Notes under the pieces: model-generated | What the model was told of the DNA's origin: nothing | The model's input: the letters and a program-made list of their open reading frames with translations, nothing else | The model's database searches: none | Shown here: piece by piece, positions 1 to 5,703 of the stretch | Position numbering within the stretch: the stretch's first letter is position 1 | How the letters are laid out: each line of letters starts with the position of its first letter | Assembly: GCA_910577215.1 (NCBI GenBank) | Contig: CAJTMQ010000002.1 | Span: forward strand, 47,244 to 67,000 | Origin: an uncultured Eubacterium sp. | GTDB taxonomy: Bacteria > Bacillota > Clostridia > Oscillospirales > Acutalibacteraceae | Length of the DNA stretch: 19,757 bases | Reading direction: 5' to 3' | Position numbers and translations under genes: made by a program

Positions 1-213
1 CAGCCGATTCAGAAGGATGCTACAAGAAACACTGTTGATATTAAGGGACTTCGTGCCAAGGCACTTTATGACCTTGATGCTTCAATGGAGCTTCGTAAGT
101 CTCACGAATCACCTGTTATCAAAATGCTTTATGATGAATACTTCGGTAAGCCGAACAGCAAAAAAGCACACCACATTCTTCATACAACATACACGGAAAG
201 AAGCAAGTACTAA
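1..213 (+). CDS. [FeFe] hydrogenase, C-terminal fragment (small-subunit-like domain)
   Basis: The gene runs in from the left edge in frame 1, and only the last 70 residues and a TAA stop are visible. The tail has the pattern of the iron-hydrogenase small-subunit domain that wraps around the H-cluster domain of [FeFe] hydrogenases: ALYDLD, then LRKSHESPV, then LYDEYFGKP, and a closing HHILHTTY close to the family's usual HELLHTHY ending. The enzyme reversibly reduces protons to H2, typically with ferredoxin or NADH, in fermenting anaerobes. The FeS and H-cluster domains lie outside the window, so the subgroup (monomeric, NADH-dependent trimeric or NADP-reducing HndD type) cannot be told and no gene symbol is given. 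It is the only plus-strand gene and ends in a strong terminator just downstream. Family assignment rests on recognition of this C-terminal motif. Confidence 0.82.
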   Translation, partial: QPIQKDATRNTVDIKGLRAKALYDLDASMELRKSHESPVIKMLYDEYFGKPNSKKAHHILHTTYTERSKY

Positions 214-227
214 TTAAACATAATAAA

Positions 228-260
228 CCCCGATGCATTCTGCATCGGGGTTTTATTTTA
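228..260 (+). terminator. Rho-independent terminator of the hydrogenase gene
   Basis: A perfect 10-bp inverted repeat (228-237 CCCCGATGCA, 241-250 TGCATCGGGG) with a 3-base loop is followed by TTTTATTTTA. It starts 14 bases after the hydrogenase stop codon. The GC-rich stem and T-rich tail are textbook for intrinsic termination on the plus strand. Confidence 0.93.
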
Positions 261-263
261 TGC

Positions 264-292
264 AAAAAAACAGACCGATGTTATCATCGGTC
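264..292 (-). terminator. Rho-independent terminator of the minus-strand gene block
   Basis: An 8-bp perfect stem (GACCGATG at 273-280, CATCGGTC at 285-292) with a 4-base loop is followed, read on the minus strand, by TG and then seven T residues (270-264). It lies 15 bases past the stop of the HAD-like gene and ends leftward transcription. Together with the adjacent plus-strand hairpin it forms a convergent terminator pair. Confidence 0.88.
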
Positions 293-307
293 CTACGAAT
301 AAAGCTT

Positions 308-928
308 TTATAAAATATCACAAATTTCAGTTAAGCTGTTAACTGTATAATCAGCATATTCCAATTCATCCTGTGGATTGGAATATACCGCAAAGCCCTG
401 CTTTACCCATATTGTTTTCAAGCCCACTTTGTTTGCAGGTACAATATCGTTATCAAGTCTGTCACCAACCATAACCGCATTATGCGGTTTGCAATCCGCT
501 TTTTGCAGTGCTGTTCTGAATATTTGTAAATCAGGCTTTGCAATTCCCTCTTCCGCCGAAGAAACAACAACATCAAAATACTGTAATATCTGCCATTTTT
601 CAAGACGACTTTGAGTCCCCAACAACTGATTTGCAATAATTCCGAGCTTATAGCCCTTATTATAAAGCGTGCTCAAAACGGATTTTGTATCTGCATAGAG
701 TATTTCAAGCTCTTTATGCCATTCGGGCAAATCTAAATTGTAAAACTGAACCGCCTCGTGATCTCCCTTTTTATTCTGCTTAGAAAATTCAATAACCTTT
801 GCTGCAAATTCTTCATACGTAATATCCGTATTTTCTATTGCTTCACTATAACGCTTTTTATAGCATTCCATTTCGTCAACAAGCGTTGAACCAATATCAA
901 AAAATATCCATTCAATATTTTCAGGCAT
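308..928 (-). CDS. HAD-superfamily (HAD-IA-like) hydrolase with altered motifs I and II
   Basis: This 206-residue protein has the layout of a subfamily IA haloacid-dehalogenase hydrolase: an N-terminal nucleophile motif, an alpha-helical cap (about residues 20-80) and a Rossmann-like core. Visible motifs are FFDIGSTLVD with the presumed nucleophile D11, motif III lysine K131 in IAKPD, and motif IV GDRLDND at 155-161. Two canonical positions are unusual. The second Asp of DxD, the general acid/base in HAD phosphatases, is Gly13. The Ser/Thr of motif II is Ala99, in GIIANQ. The substrate is unknown, and phosphatase activity may be weak or replaced by another role. The start is supported by GGAGAA about 8 bases upstream. 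It lies 38 bp after the YdcF-like gene and ends the leftward unit. Superfamily membership is secure; function is not. Confidence 0.85.
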   Translation of the reverse strand: MPENIEWIFFDIGSTLVDEMECYKKRYSEAIENTDITYEEFAAKVIEFSKQNKKGDHEAVQFYNLDLPEWHKELEILYADTKSVLSTLYNKGYKLGIIANQLLGTQSRLEKWQILQYFDVVVSSAEEGIAKPDLQIFRTALQKADCKPHNAVMVGDRLDNDIVPANKVGLKTIWVKQGFAVYSNPQDELEYADYTVNSLTEICDIL

Positions 929-966
929 ATGATATTCTCCATATTTTATTCAAAAACTCTTGCTTA

Positions 967-1719
967 TCACTTAAACAAAAGCTCTTTTGAGATACCCATA
1001 AGTTCTCTCGTATAATATGTTAAAAAGGTAAACAATGAAGAATGACTGCAGGAGGAATGAAAATTAAGACCATTCTTTTCACAGATAAGCTTTGCTCTGT
1101 ATTCGTGAAATTCATTTGTTACAATAAGAACGTCCGTTGAAAGATTGTTTTGGGCAATAACACTTTTTGAGAAAACTATATTTTCAGTTGTATTGGTCGA
1201 TTTATTCTCCTGATACAGCCTGCTTTTATCTATTCCCATTTCAACCAACACATTTTCCATACATTGTGCCTCGCTTATATCCTCATCCGAACCCTGCCCG
1301 CCGGACAGTACAGCCACGGCATCGGGATTTTCATTCAGATATTCTGCTGCCGTCTTACATCTGTCATACAGATATTTGCTTGGTGTACTTCCGTTAACCT
1401 TGCAGCCCAGAACAATAACGGTTTTGGCACCTGCCTCCGTTTTATAATCAGCATACCTTGCCATATTGAATGAAAGCGGTGTAACTATAACTGCCAGAAC
1501 AACAGCAATAAATATTAAAATACCGTTTCGCCAGCCACCTGATATTTTATCAAAATATAATCCAAACAAAATTAATAATACCGAGCCTGCCATTCCCAAG
1601 GCGTTGCCTATATTAAAAATTGCTGCAAAAAGCGGTGCTATATACCATAGAAGAAGTATAACGCCAACAGCTATCAATACGAATTTCAATACCGATTTTC
1701 CTTTACCTAACTTTCTCAT
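967..1719 (-). CDS. YdcF/SanA-like (DUF218) membrane protein
   Basis: The 250-residue protein begins with hydrophobic segments (about residues 12-35, 42-57 and 65-84), then a soluble domain with the DUF218 signature series: VIVLGCKVNG, a YDRCKTAAEYL helix, LSGGQGSDEDISEAQCM, ENKSTNTTEN, and IVTNEFHEYRA. Members of this family (YdcF, SanA, ElyC in E. coli) are membrane-associated proteins of uncertain biochemistry, linked in some cases to envelope integrity. Here the catalytic-looking SGG, SEA, NTxEN and FHxxRA motifs are intact. Its ATG lies inside the end of the XRE-regulator gene (17-bp overlap) with an AGGAAGG ribosome binding site, suggesting translational coupling. A cell-envelope role under that regulator is a reasonable inference but is not shown by the sequence. 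Confidence 0.85.
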   Translation of the reverse strand: MRKLGKGKSVLKFVLIAVGVILLLWYIAPLFAAIFNIGNALGMAGSVLLILFGLYFDKISGGWRNGILIFIAVVLAVIVTPLSFNMARYADYKTEAGAKTVIVLGCKVNGSTPSKYLYDRCKTAAEYLNENPDAVAVLSGGQGSDEDISEAQCMENVLVEMGIDKSRLYQENKSTNTTENIVFSKSVIAQNNLSTDVLIVTNEFHEYRAKLICEKNGLNFHSSCSHSSLFTFLTYYTRELMGISKELLFK

Positions 1720-2377
1720 AAACCTTCCTCACAATCACTGCAAGAACAATAATCAATACAATCATTATATACGGAGTAAAAACTCCCCATCTTGAAAAAT
1801 CAATTATTCTTGCTATAAATGAGAGGGGAAAAACAGCAAGCACTACCAAAAGAAATACACCTTTTTTGCCTGCAATACTTATGATTTCATTTTTATTATA
1901 TGAAACACCAAGCCTTGTAACACCTACCGCATACACAAGCCCGCTTGCAACAACGGCTACAAGCGAAACGGCAACAAACATAATTTCCCAATGTGTATAA
2001 AACAGTATCGGGAATGCCCATATGCAGTATATTTCAGTTATCGTGCCAAGCAGGGCAGCAAAAGCACCGAAGAAAAGAGAAATAATATAACCTATTTTAA
2101 AGATATTCAAAAGATTATCCTTATTTTCAATTTCCGTAACCTTAATGTCAGCCACTTCTTCCTTGGGCTTTCTTTCACCGGCAAGAAGCTCATCAACCGA
2201 AATTTCAAAAGCTGCTGCTATATCGGGAAGAATCGTAATATCAGGATAACCGTCACCATTCTCCCATTTTGATATTGTGCGGTTGCTGACATTCAGAATT
2301 TCTGCAAGCGCTGCCTGCGTGTAGCCCTTTTCCTTTCGCAGTGCAGAAATAAATCTGCCTGTTTTCTTTGTATCCAT
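1703..2377 (-). CDS. XRE-family HTH regulator with C-terminal membrane domain
   Basis: Residues about 5-62 form a Cro/C1-type helix-turn-helix: GRFISALRKEKGYTQAALAE, then the recognition part NVSNRTISKWENGDGYPD, then DELLAG. A short charged linker (about 68-88) leads to a hydrophobic half with roughly four or five membrane-spanning segments (about 92-114, 117-160, 178-200 and 205-222), ending in basic residues. The protein is therefore probably a membrane-bound transcription regulator that responds to an envelope signal; this is inference from architecture, and no ligand is evident. I chose the internal ATG at 2377 because GAGAGGTGAC precedes it at good spacing. The longer frame to 2410 has no such site. 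The gene is followed with a 17-bp overlap by the YdcF-like gene, its most likely functional partner. Confidence 0.85.
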   Translation of the reverse strand: MDTKKTGRFISALRKEKGYTQAALAEILNVSNRTISKWENGDGYPDITILPDIAAAFEISVDELLAGERKPKEEVADIKVTEIENKDNLLNIFKIGYIISLFFGAFAALLGTITEIYCIWAFPILFYTHWEIMFVAVSLVAVVASGLVYAVGVTRLGVSYNKNEIISIAGKKGVFLLVVLAVFPLSFIARIIDFSRWGVFTPYIMIVLIIVLAVIVRKVYEKVR

Positions 2378-2396
2378 ACTGTCACCTCTCACACAA

Positions 2397-2426
2397 ATAT
2401 TAACCTGCACAGCACTTCCGATTCAA
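2397..2426 (-). promoter_or_regulatory. Possible promoter for the XRE/YdcF/HAD unit
   Basis: On the minus strand TTGAAT (2421-2426) and TAATAT (2397-2402) are separated by 18 bases. Each matches four of six sigma-A consensus positions. It lies after the hairpin behind nfo and 19 bases ahead of the chosen ATG, suggesting a separate start for the last three genes. It is a weak match only. Confidence 0.35.
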
Positions 2427-2439
2427 TGAACTGCCCTTA

Positions 2440-2461
2440 GAAAATATCCACGCAGCGTGGA
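2440..2461 (-). terminator. Small palindrome behind nfo: weak terminator or operator
   Basis: TCCACGC and GCGTGGA (2447-2453 and 2455-2461) form a perfect inverted repeat around a single base, giving a 6-bp stem with a 3-base loop. On the minus strand it is followed by TATTTTC, a poor T tract. It starts 11 bases after the nfo stop codon. It may be a weak terminator. Because it sits about 20 bases upstream of the candidate promoter of the XRE gene, it could instead be a protein-binding site. Confidence 0.35.
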
Positions 2462-2471
2462 ATTCAGACAA

Positions 2472-3302
2472 TTATTCCTTAACAAGTCCTCTTAAAAGTG
2501 TAATTTCCCTTGCATAGCCGTCCAGCTCGTTGGGAGTTTCAAGAAACATAGGCAAATTCTTTAAATACTTATTGTTTACTATTCTTTCAAAGGCATCAAT
2601 GCCGATATAGCCCTCGCCGATTTTTTCGTGTCGGTCCTTATGGGCAGAAATAGGATTTTTACTGTCATTAAGATGAAGTGCCTTTAATCGGTCTATTCCT
2701 ATAATTTTATCAAACTGTTCAAGAACGCCATCAAGGTTGTTTACAATATCATAGCCTCCCTCATGCACATGGCAGGTATCAAGGCATATACCCATTTTAT
2801 CCTTGAGCTCTATTCCATCAATAATTCTGCTGAGTTCCTCAAAATTTCTTCCGATTTCAGAGCCCTTGCCTGCCATTGTTTCAAGCAGCACCGTTGTTGT
2901 CATATTCTCAAAAAGAACCTCGTTGAGGATTTCACAAATCTGCTGTATGCCAACATCCTCACCCTGACCTATATGTGAGCCCGGATGAAAATTATAAAGC
3001 ATACCCGGAGTGTATTCCATTCTTGTTAAATCATCCTGAAAGGTTTCAAGTGCAAACCTGCGAACCTCAGGCTTAGCAGAGCAGCAGTTAAGCGTATATG
3101 GTGCGTGAGCAAGAATAGTACCAAAGTTAACCTCCTGTGCTTTCTGAAGGAAAGTTTTAATATCCTGCTCATCAATATCCTTTGCCTTGCCGCCTCTTGG
3201 ATTTCTTGTAAAAAACTGAAAAGTATTCGCACCTATCGAAAGCGCTTCATCAAGCATATGAGTAAAGCCCTTTGATGCACTTAAATGCGCCCCTATAACC
3301 AT
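2472..3302 (-). CDS. nfo: Endonuclease IV (AP endonuclease / deoxyribonuclease IV)
   Basis: This 276-residue enzyme cleaves the DNA backbone 5' to abasic sites in base-excision repair and uses three metal ions in a TIM barrel. The expected metal-binding stations appear in order: AHAPY, the FHPGSH histidine pair, LLETMAGKG (Glu), CLDTCHVHEGGYD (Asp and His), LHLNDSK (His), KDRHEKIGEG (Asp and His) and FLETP (Glu). The N-terminus IGAHLSASKG and the FQFFTRNPR segment are also typical, and the length matches the family. AAGGAG at ideal spacing supports the start. It follows the Cof-type hydrolase gene by 15 bp, so the two are probably cotranscribed. Nothing is truncated or missing. Confidence 0.97.
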   Translation of the reverse strand: MVIGAHLSASKGFTHMLDEALSIGANTFQFFTRNPRGGKAKDIDEQDIKTFLQKAQEVNFGTILAHAPYTLNCCSAKPEVRRFALETFQDDLTRMEYTPGMLYNFHPGSHIGQGEDVGIQQICEILNEVLFENMTTTVLLETMAGKGSEIGRNFEELSRIIDGIELKDKMGICLDTCHVHEGGYDIVNNLDGVLEQFDKIIGIDRLKALHLNDSKNPISAHKDRHEKIGEGYIGIDAFERIVNNKYLKNLPMFLETPNELDGYAREITLLRGLVKE

Positions 3303-3317
3303 TTTATTACTCCTTAA

Positions 3318-4187
3318 TTAGTCTTTAACTTCTGCGGCAGAACTGAGAATATCCGCCTCTGCCCTTCCGCTCATTATGTATTCAAGCAAATCGGCAACTG
3401 CACCTTTATTGCAATGACATGCTTCAAATTTGCATAAGTTATGAATAGGCTTCGGTGCCTGACCTGCACAGGCAGAAAGCCCTACTGTTTTGAGCATATC
3501 CCAATCATTATAATAATCACCGATAGCCGCAACATGGCTTTTTTCAATTCCCAGCATATCCGCAAGGTGCATAATCCCAATACCCTTATGCGTTTTTCTT
3601 GCCAGCATTTCCATTGACCAGAGTGAGGACGCCATAAAGTTTACACTGTGCCTTACATCCGAACGATCAATCAGACGGCGAAGGGAGTTTATTGTAGGCG
3701 GAAAGCCCCAGAAGATAACCTTCATCCAGCCCTCTGTAGGTACATCATCAATACTGGTAACCTCGTAATGATCTTTATCAATAATCATTGTTCCGTTTCC
3801 GATAACACCATTTTTAACAATGTATACATAATCATCAAAATAGATGCCAATATCAAGGCTTTTAAAGGTTTCACTGTATTCATTCAATACAGTACGAACA
3901 AAATTCTGACCCTCTTTGCCAATAGTTGAACGCCAGATCATTTCTTCTTTTTTGAAATCATATATACCTGCGCCATTTAATACAATTGCAGGCTGATTCG
4001 GTGTTATACGATTATAATTTCTTTTAAGACTCGAAGTAATTCTGCCTGATGCGAGAGTAAAGTTTCCGCCGCGCTGTGTAAATTCTTTAATTGCTTCGTA
4101 GTTTCTTTTCGGCAGACGTCTGATTTTATTATTAAGTGTGCCGTCTATATCTGAAACTACAAGCCAGTTTTCAAAGGTTTTTTCCAT
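3318..4187 (-). CDS. Cof-type HAD-IIB hydrolase (predicted phosphatase)
   Basis: The 289-residue protein has all HAD motifs in canonical form: VSDIDGTL with nucleophile D13 and acid/base D15, LASGR for motif II, a Lys in the RKTHKGIGI region for motif III, and GDYYNDWDML for motif IV. The large insert between motifs II and III (about residues 85-190) is the type IIB cap of Cof/YidA-like sugar-phosphate and cofactor phosphatases. The substrate cannot be read from the sequence. The tail carries a CHCNKGAVADLLEYI segment, a normal family ending. GGAG 7 bases upstream of the ATG supports the start. It lies 34 bp after the pseudouridine synthase gene, with a possible promoter in between, and 15 bp before nfo. 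Confidence 0.9.
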   Translation of the reverse strand: MEKTFENWLVVSDIDGTLNNKIRRLPKRNYEAIKEFTQRGGNFTLASGRITSSLKRNYNRITPNQPAIVLNGAGIYDFKKEEMIWRSTIGKEGQNFVRTVLNEYSETFKSLDIGIYFDDYVYIVKNGVIGNGTMIIDKDHYEVTSIDDVPTEGWMKVIFWGFPPTINSLRRLIDRSDVRHSVNFMASSLWSMEMLARKTHKGIGIMHLADMLGIEKSHVAAIGDYYNDWDMLKTVGLSACAGQAPKPIHNLCKFEACHCNKGAVADLLEYIMSGRAEADILSSAAEVKD

Positions 4188-4214
4188 ATTTCCACTCCTT
4201 TTTTAGTATATAAG

Positions 4215-4241
4215 AGTATAATTATTTTATCTTATTGTCAA
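4215..4241 (-). promoter_or_regulatory. Possible internal promoter ahead of the Cof-type hydrolase
   Basis: A consensus TTGACA (4236-4241), lying within the last codons of the rluD-like gene, is followed after 15 bases by TATACT (4215-4220) on the minus strand. The elements are good but the spacer is 2 bases short of ideal. It ends 27 bases ahead of the ATG, leaving room for the ribosome binding site. It could add transcription of the hydrolase and nfo. Confidence 0.38.
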
Positions 4242-5148
4242 GCTTATTTAATAAATTTATAAAATATTCGGGAAGCTCACTTTCAAATTCAAGCCACTGC
4301 CCTGTTCTCGGATGAATGAATCCTATGTGCTTTGCATGCAAACACTGACCGTTTAAACCCTTCTGCACTTTTTTAGGGCCGTAAACCTCATCACCTGCAA
4401 CAGGATGACCGATATATGCCATATGTACTCTTATCTGATGCGTTCTGCCTGTTTCAAGCCGGCATCTTATGTGGGTGAAATCACCGTACCGCTTTAACAC
4501 TTCAAAATGGGTAACTGCATTTTTGGAATTTCTGTATGTAACAGCCATTTTTTTACGATCCTTAGGATGCCTGCCTATAGGTTGGTTAACGGTACCGTTA
4601 TCCTCCCTGATATTTCCGTGAACAACACACTCGTATGCACGTTCAAAGGAATGCTCCTTTATCTGCCTTGCAAGCCCTATATGGGAAAAATCATTCTTTG
4701 CCACAATCAGTAAGCCCGAGGTATCCTTGTCTATTCTATGAACAATTCCCGGTCGTATAACACCATTAATTCCGCTCAGCGAATCTCCGCAATGGTAAAG
4801 AAGTGCATTAACCAGTGTTCCCTCATAATTACCGACAGCGGGATGCACGACCATTCCTTTCGGCTTGTTGACAACAAGCAAATCCTTATCCTCATAAACA
4901 ATATCAAGCGGTATGTTCTGCGGCAGTGTTTCAAGCGGTTTAACCTCAGGCACCAAAACTGTTATTTTATCATTTTCTTTACATTTATAATTTTTAGAAA
5001 TAACTGTGCCGTTAACACATACTCCGCCCTCTTCAATTATTTTTGCGGCAGCAGAGCGTGAAAAACGTTCACATTCTTCGCTTATAAACTTATCAATTCT
5101 TGTTCCGCCCTTTTCAGTTGGAACAGTAAAAATAAATGCGTCACGCAT
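4222..5148 (-). CDS. rluD: RluA/RluD-family 23S rRNA pseudouridine synthase
   Basis: The 308-residue protein has an N-terminal S4 RNA-binding domain (about residues 14-70, with RIDKFISE and VCVNGTVISKNYKCKENDKI) followed by an RluA-type catalytic domain. The signature HRIDKDTSGLLIVAKN holds the catalytic Asp140; the usual HRLD is HRID here. Downstream, CRLETGRTHQIRVHMAYIGHPVAGD is split by normal family spacing and contains the substrate-binding Arg. S4-bearing members such as RluD isomerise uridines in helix 69 of 23S rRNA; the exact target here is inferred. Its position directly after lspA matches ylyB in Bacillus subtilis, which supports orthology. Its start overlaps the end of lspA by 8 bp, and AGGAG sits inside the lspA coding end, so translation is probably coupled. 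Confidence 0.93.
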   Translation of the reverse strand: MRDAFIFTVPTEKGGTRIDKFISEECERFSRSAAAKIIEEGGVCVNGTVISKNYKCKENDKITVLVPEVKPLETLPQNIPLDIVYEDKDLLVVNKPKGMVVHPAVGNYEGTLVNALLYHCGDSLSGINGVIRPGIVHRIDKDTSGLLIVAKNDFSHIGLARQIKEHSFERAYECVVHGNIREDNGTVNQPIGRHPKDRKKMAVTYRNSKNAVTHFEVLKRYGDFTHIRCRLETGRTHQIRVHMAYIGHPVAGDEVYGPKKVQKGLNGQCLHAKHIGFIHPRTGQWLEFESELPEYFINLLNKLDNKIK

Positions 5149-5620
5149 TGCCCTTCTCCTTTTTCAGCATATCAGCAACAAGATATGAAACTAAAGATAC
5201 AGCCCCAAGCGAAACAGCACAATCGGCAATGTTGAATATTGCAAAATTCATAAAAACAGGCTCAATAAAATCAACAACAAATCCGTAAAAAGCACGGTCA
5301 ATCAGATTGCCTATTCCGCCTGCAATAACAACACCTATGCTCCAGTAAAGCCATAAGGATTTGCATTTATCCGCAAAAATGTACCACATTGCAACAGCAC
5401 AGGCAGCAACCGTCAGCGCAACAAAAATCCACCTTGATCCGCTGAAAAGTGAAAATGCCATTCCCTCATTTTCTGCATAATTAAATTGAACTATACCCTT
5501 AATAAAAACAACCGTGCTGCCGTCAGAAAGATATTTCTGTGCAAAAAATTTTGTAATCTGGTCAAACACAACTATGAGTATTATCATCACACTGCACCAT
5601 ATGTGCTTTTTTTTATGCAA
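5141..5620 (-). CDS. lspA: Lipoprotein signal peptidase (signal peptidase II)
   Basis: LspA is the membrane aspartyl protease that removes signal peptides from prolipoproteins after lipidation. The 159-residue product has four hydrophobic segments (roughly 8-25, 53-72, 80-98 and 122-148). The two catalytic aspartates are D108 in GNLIDRAF and D133 in FNIADCAVS, and the conserved FNYAENEGMAFS region is present. I chose a TTG start at 5620 because GGAGGG precedes it by 6 bases. The longer frame from 5653 also begins with TTG, has no ribosome binding site and starts inside the hairpin behind ileS. Codons 2-5 contain an uninterrupted run of eight A residues. The gene lies between ileS and an rluD-like gene, as in Bacillus. 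Confidence 0.95.
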   Translation of the reverse strand: MHKKKHIWCSVMIILIVVFDQITKFFAQKYLSDGSTVVFIKGIVQFNYAENEGMAFSLFSGSRWIFVALTVAACAVAMWYIFADKCKSLWLYWSIGVVIAGGIGNLIDRAFYGFVVDFIEPVFMNFAIFNIADCAVSLGAVSLVSYLVADMLKKEKGNA

Positions 5621-5650
5621 AAATATCCCTCCGATACTGATTTTAACAAA

Positions 5651-5679
5651 CAAGGGGCAGATAAAAATCCTGCCCCTTT
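5651..5679 (-). terminator. Hairpin terminator or attenuator between ileS and lspA
   Basis: AAGGGGCAG (5652-5660) and CTGCCCCTT (5670-5678) form a perfect 9-bp stem with a 9-base loop. On the minus strand it is followed by GTTTGTTAAAA, a moderate T tract. It begins 25 bases after the ileS stop. Only about 30 bases separate it from the lspA start and no good promoter fits there, so it probably reduces rather than blocks transcription into lspA. Confidence 0.7.
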
Positions 5680-5703
5680 GTAGTTTTTATACTGAATAAA
5701 AAA

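Noticed and set aside
17..217. Plus-strand 66-residue open frame at the left edge
   Set aside because: It is shifted relative to the hydrogenase C-terminus, which matches a known domain in frame 1 through its stop at 213.
1466..1795. Plus-strand 109-residue open frame
   Set aside because: It lies antisense to the YdcF-like and XRE genes, both of which have clear families, and it shows no recognisable domain.
4236..4241. TTGACA element as proof of a strong separate promoter
   Set aside because: The only good -10 partner leaves a 15-base spacer and the region is very AT-rich, so chance matches are likely; it is kept only as a low-confidence feature.
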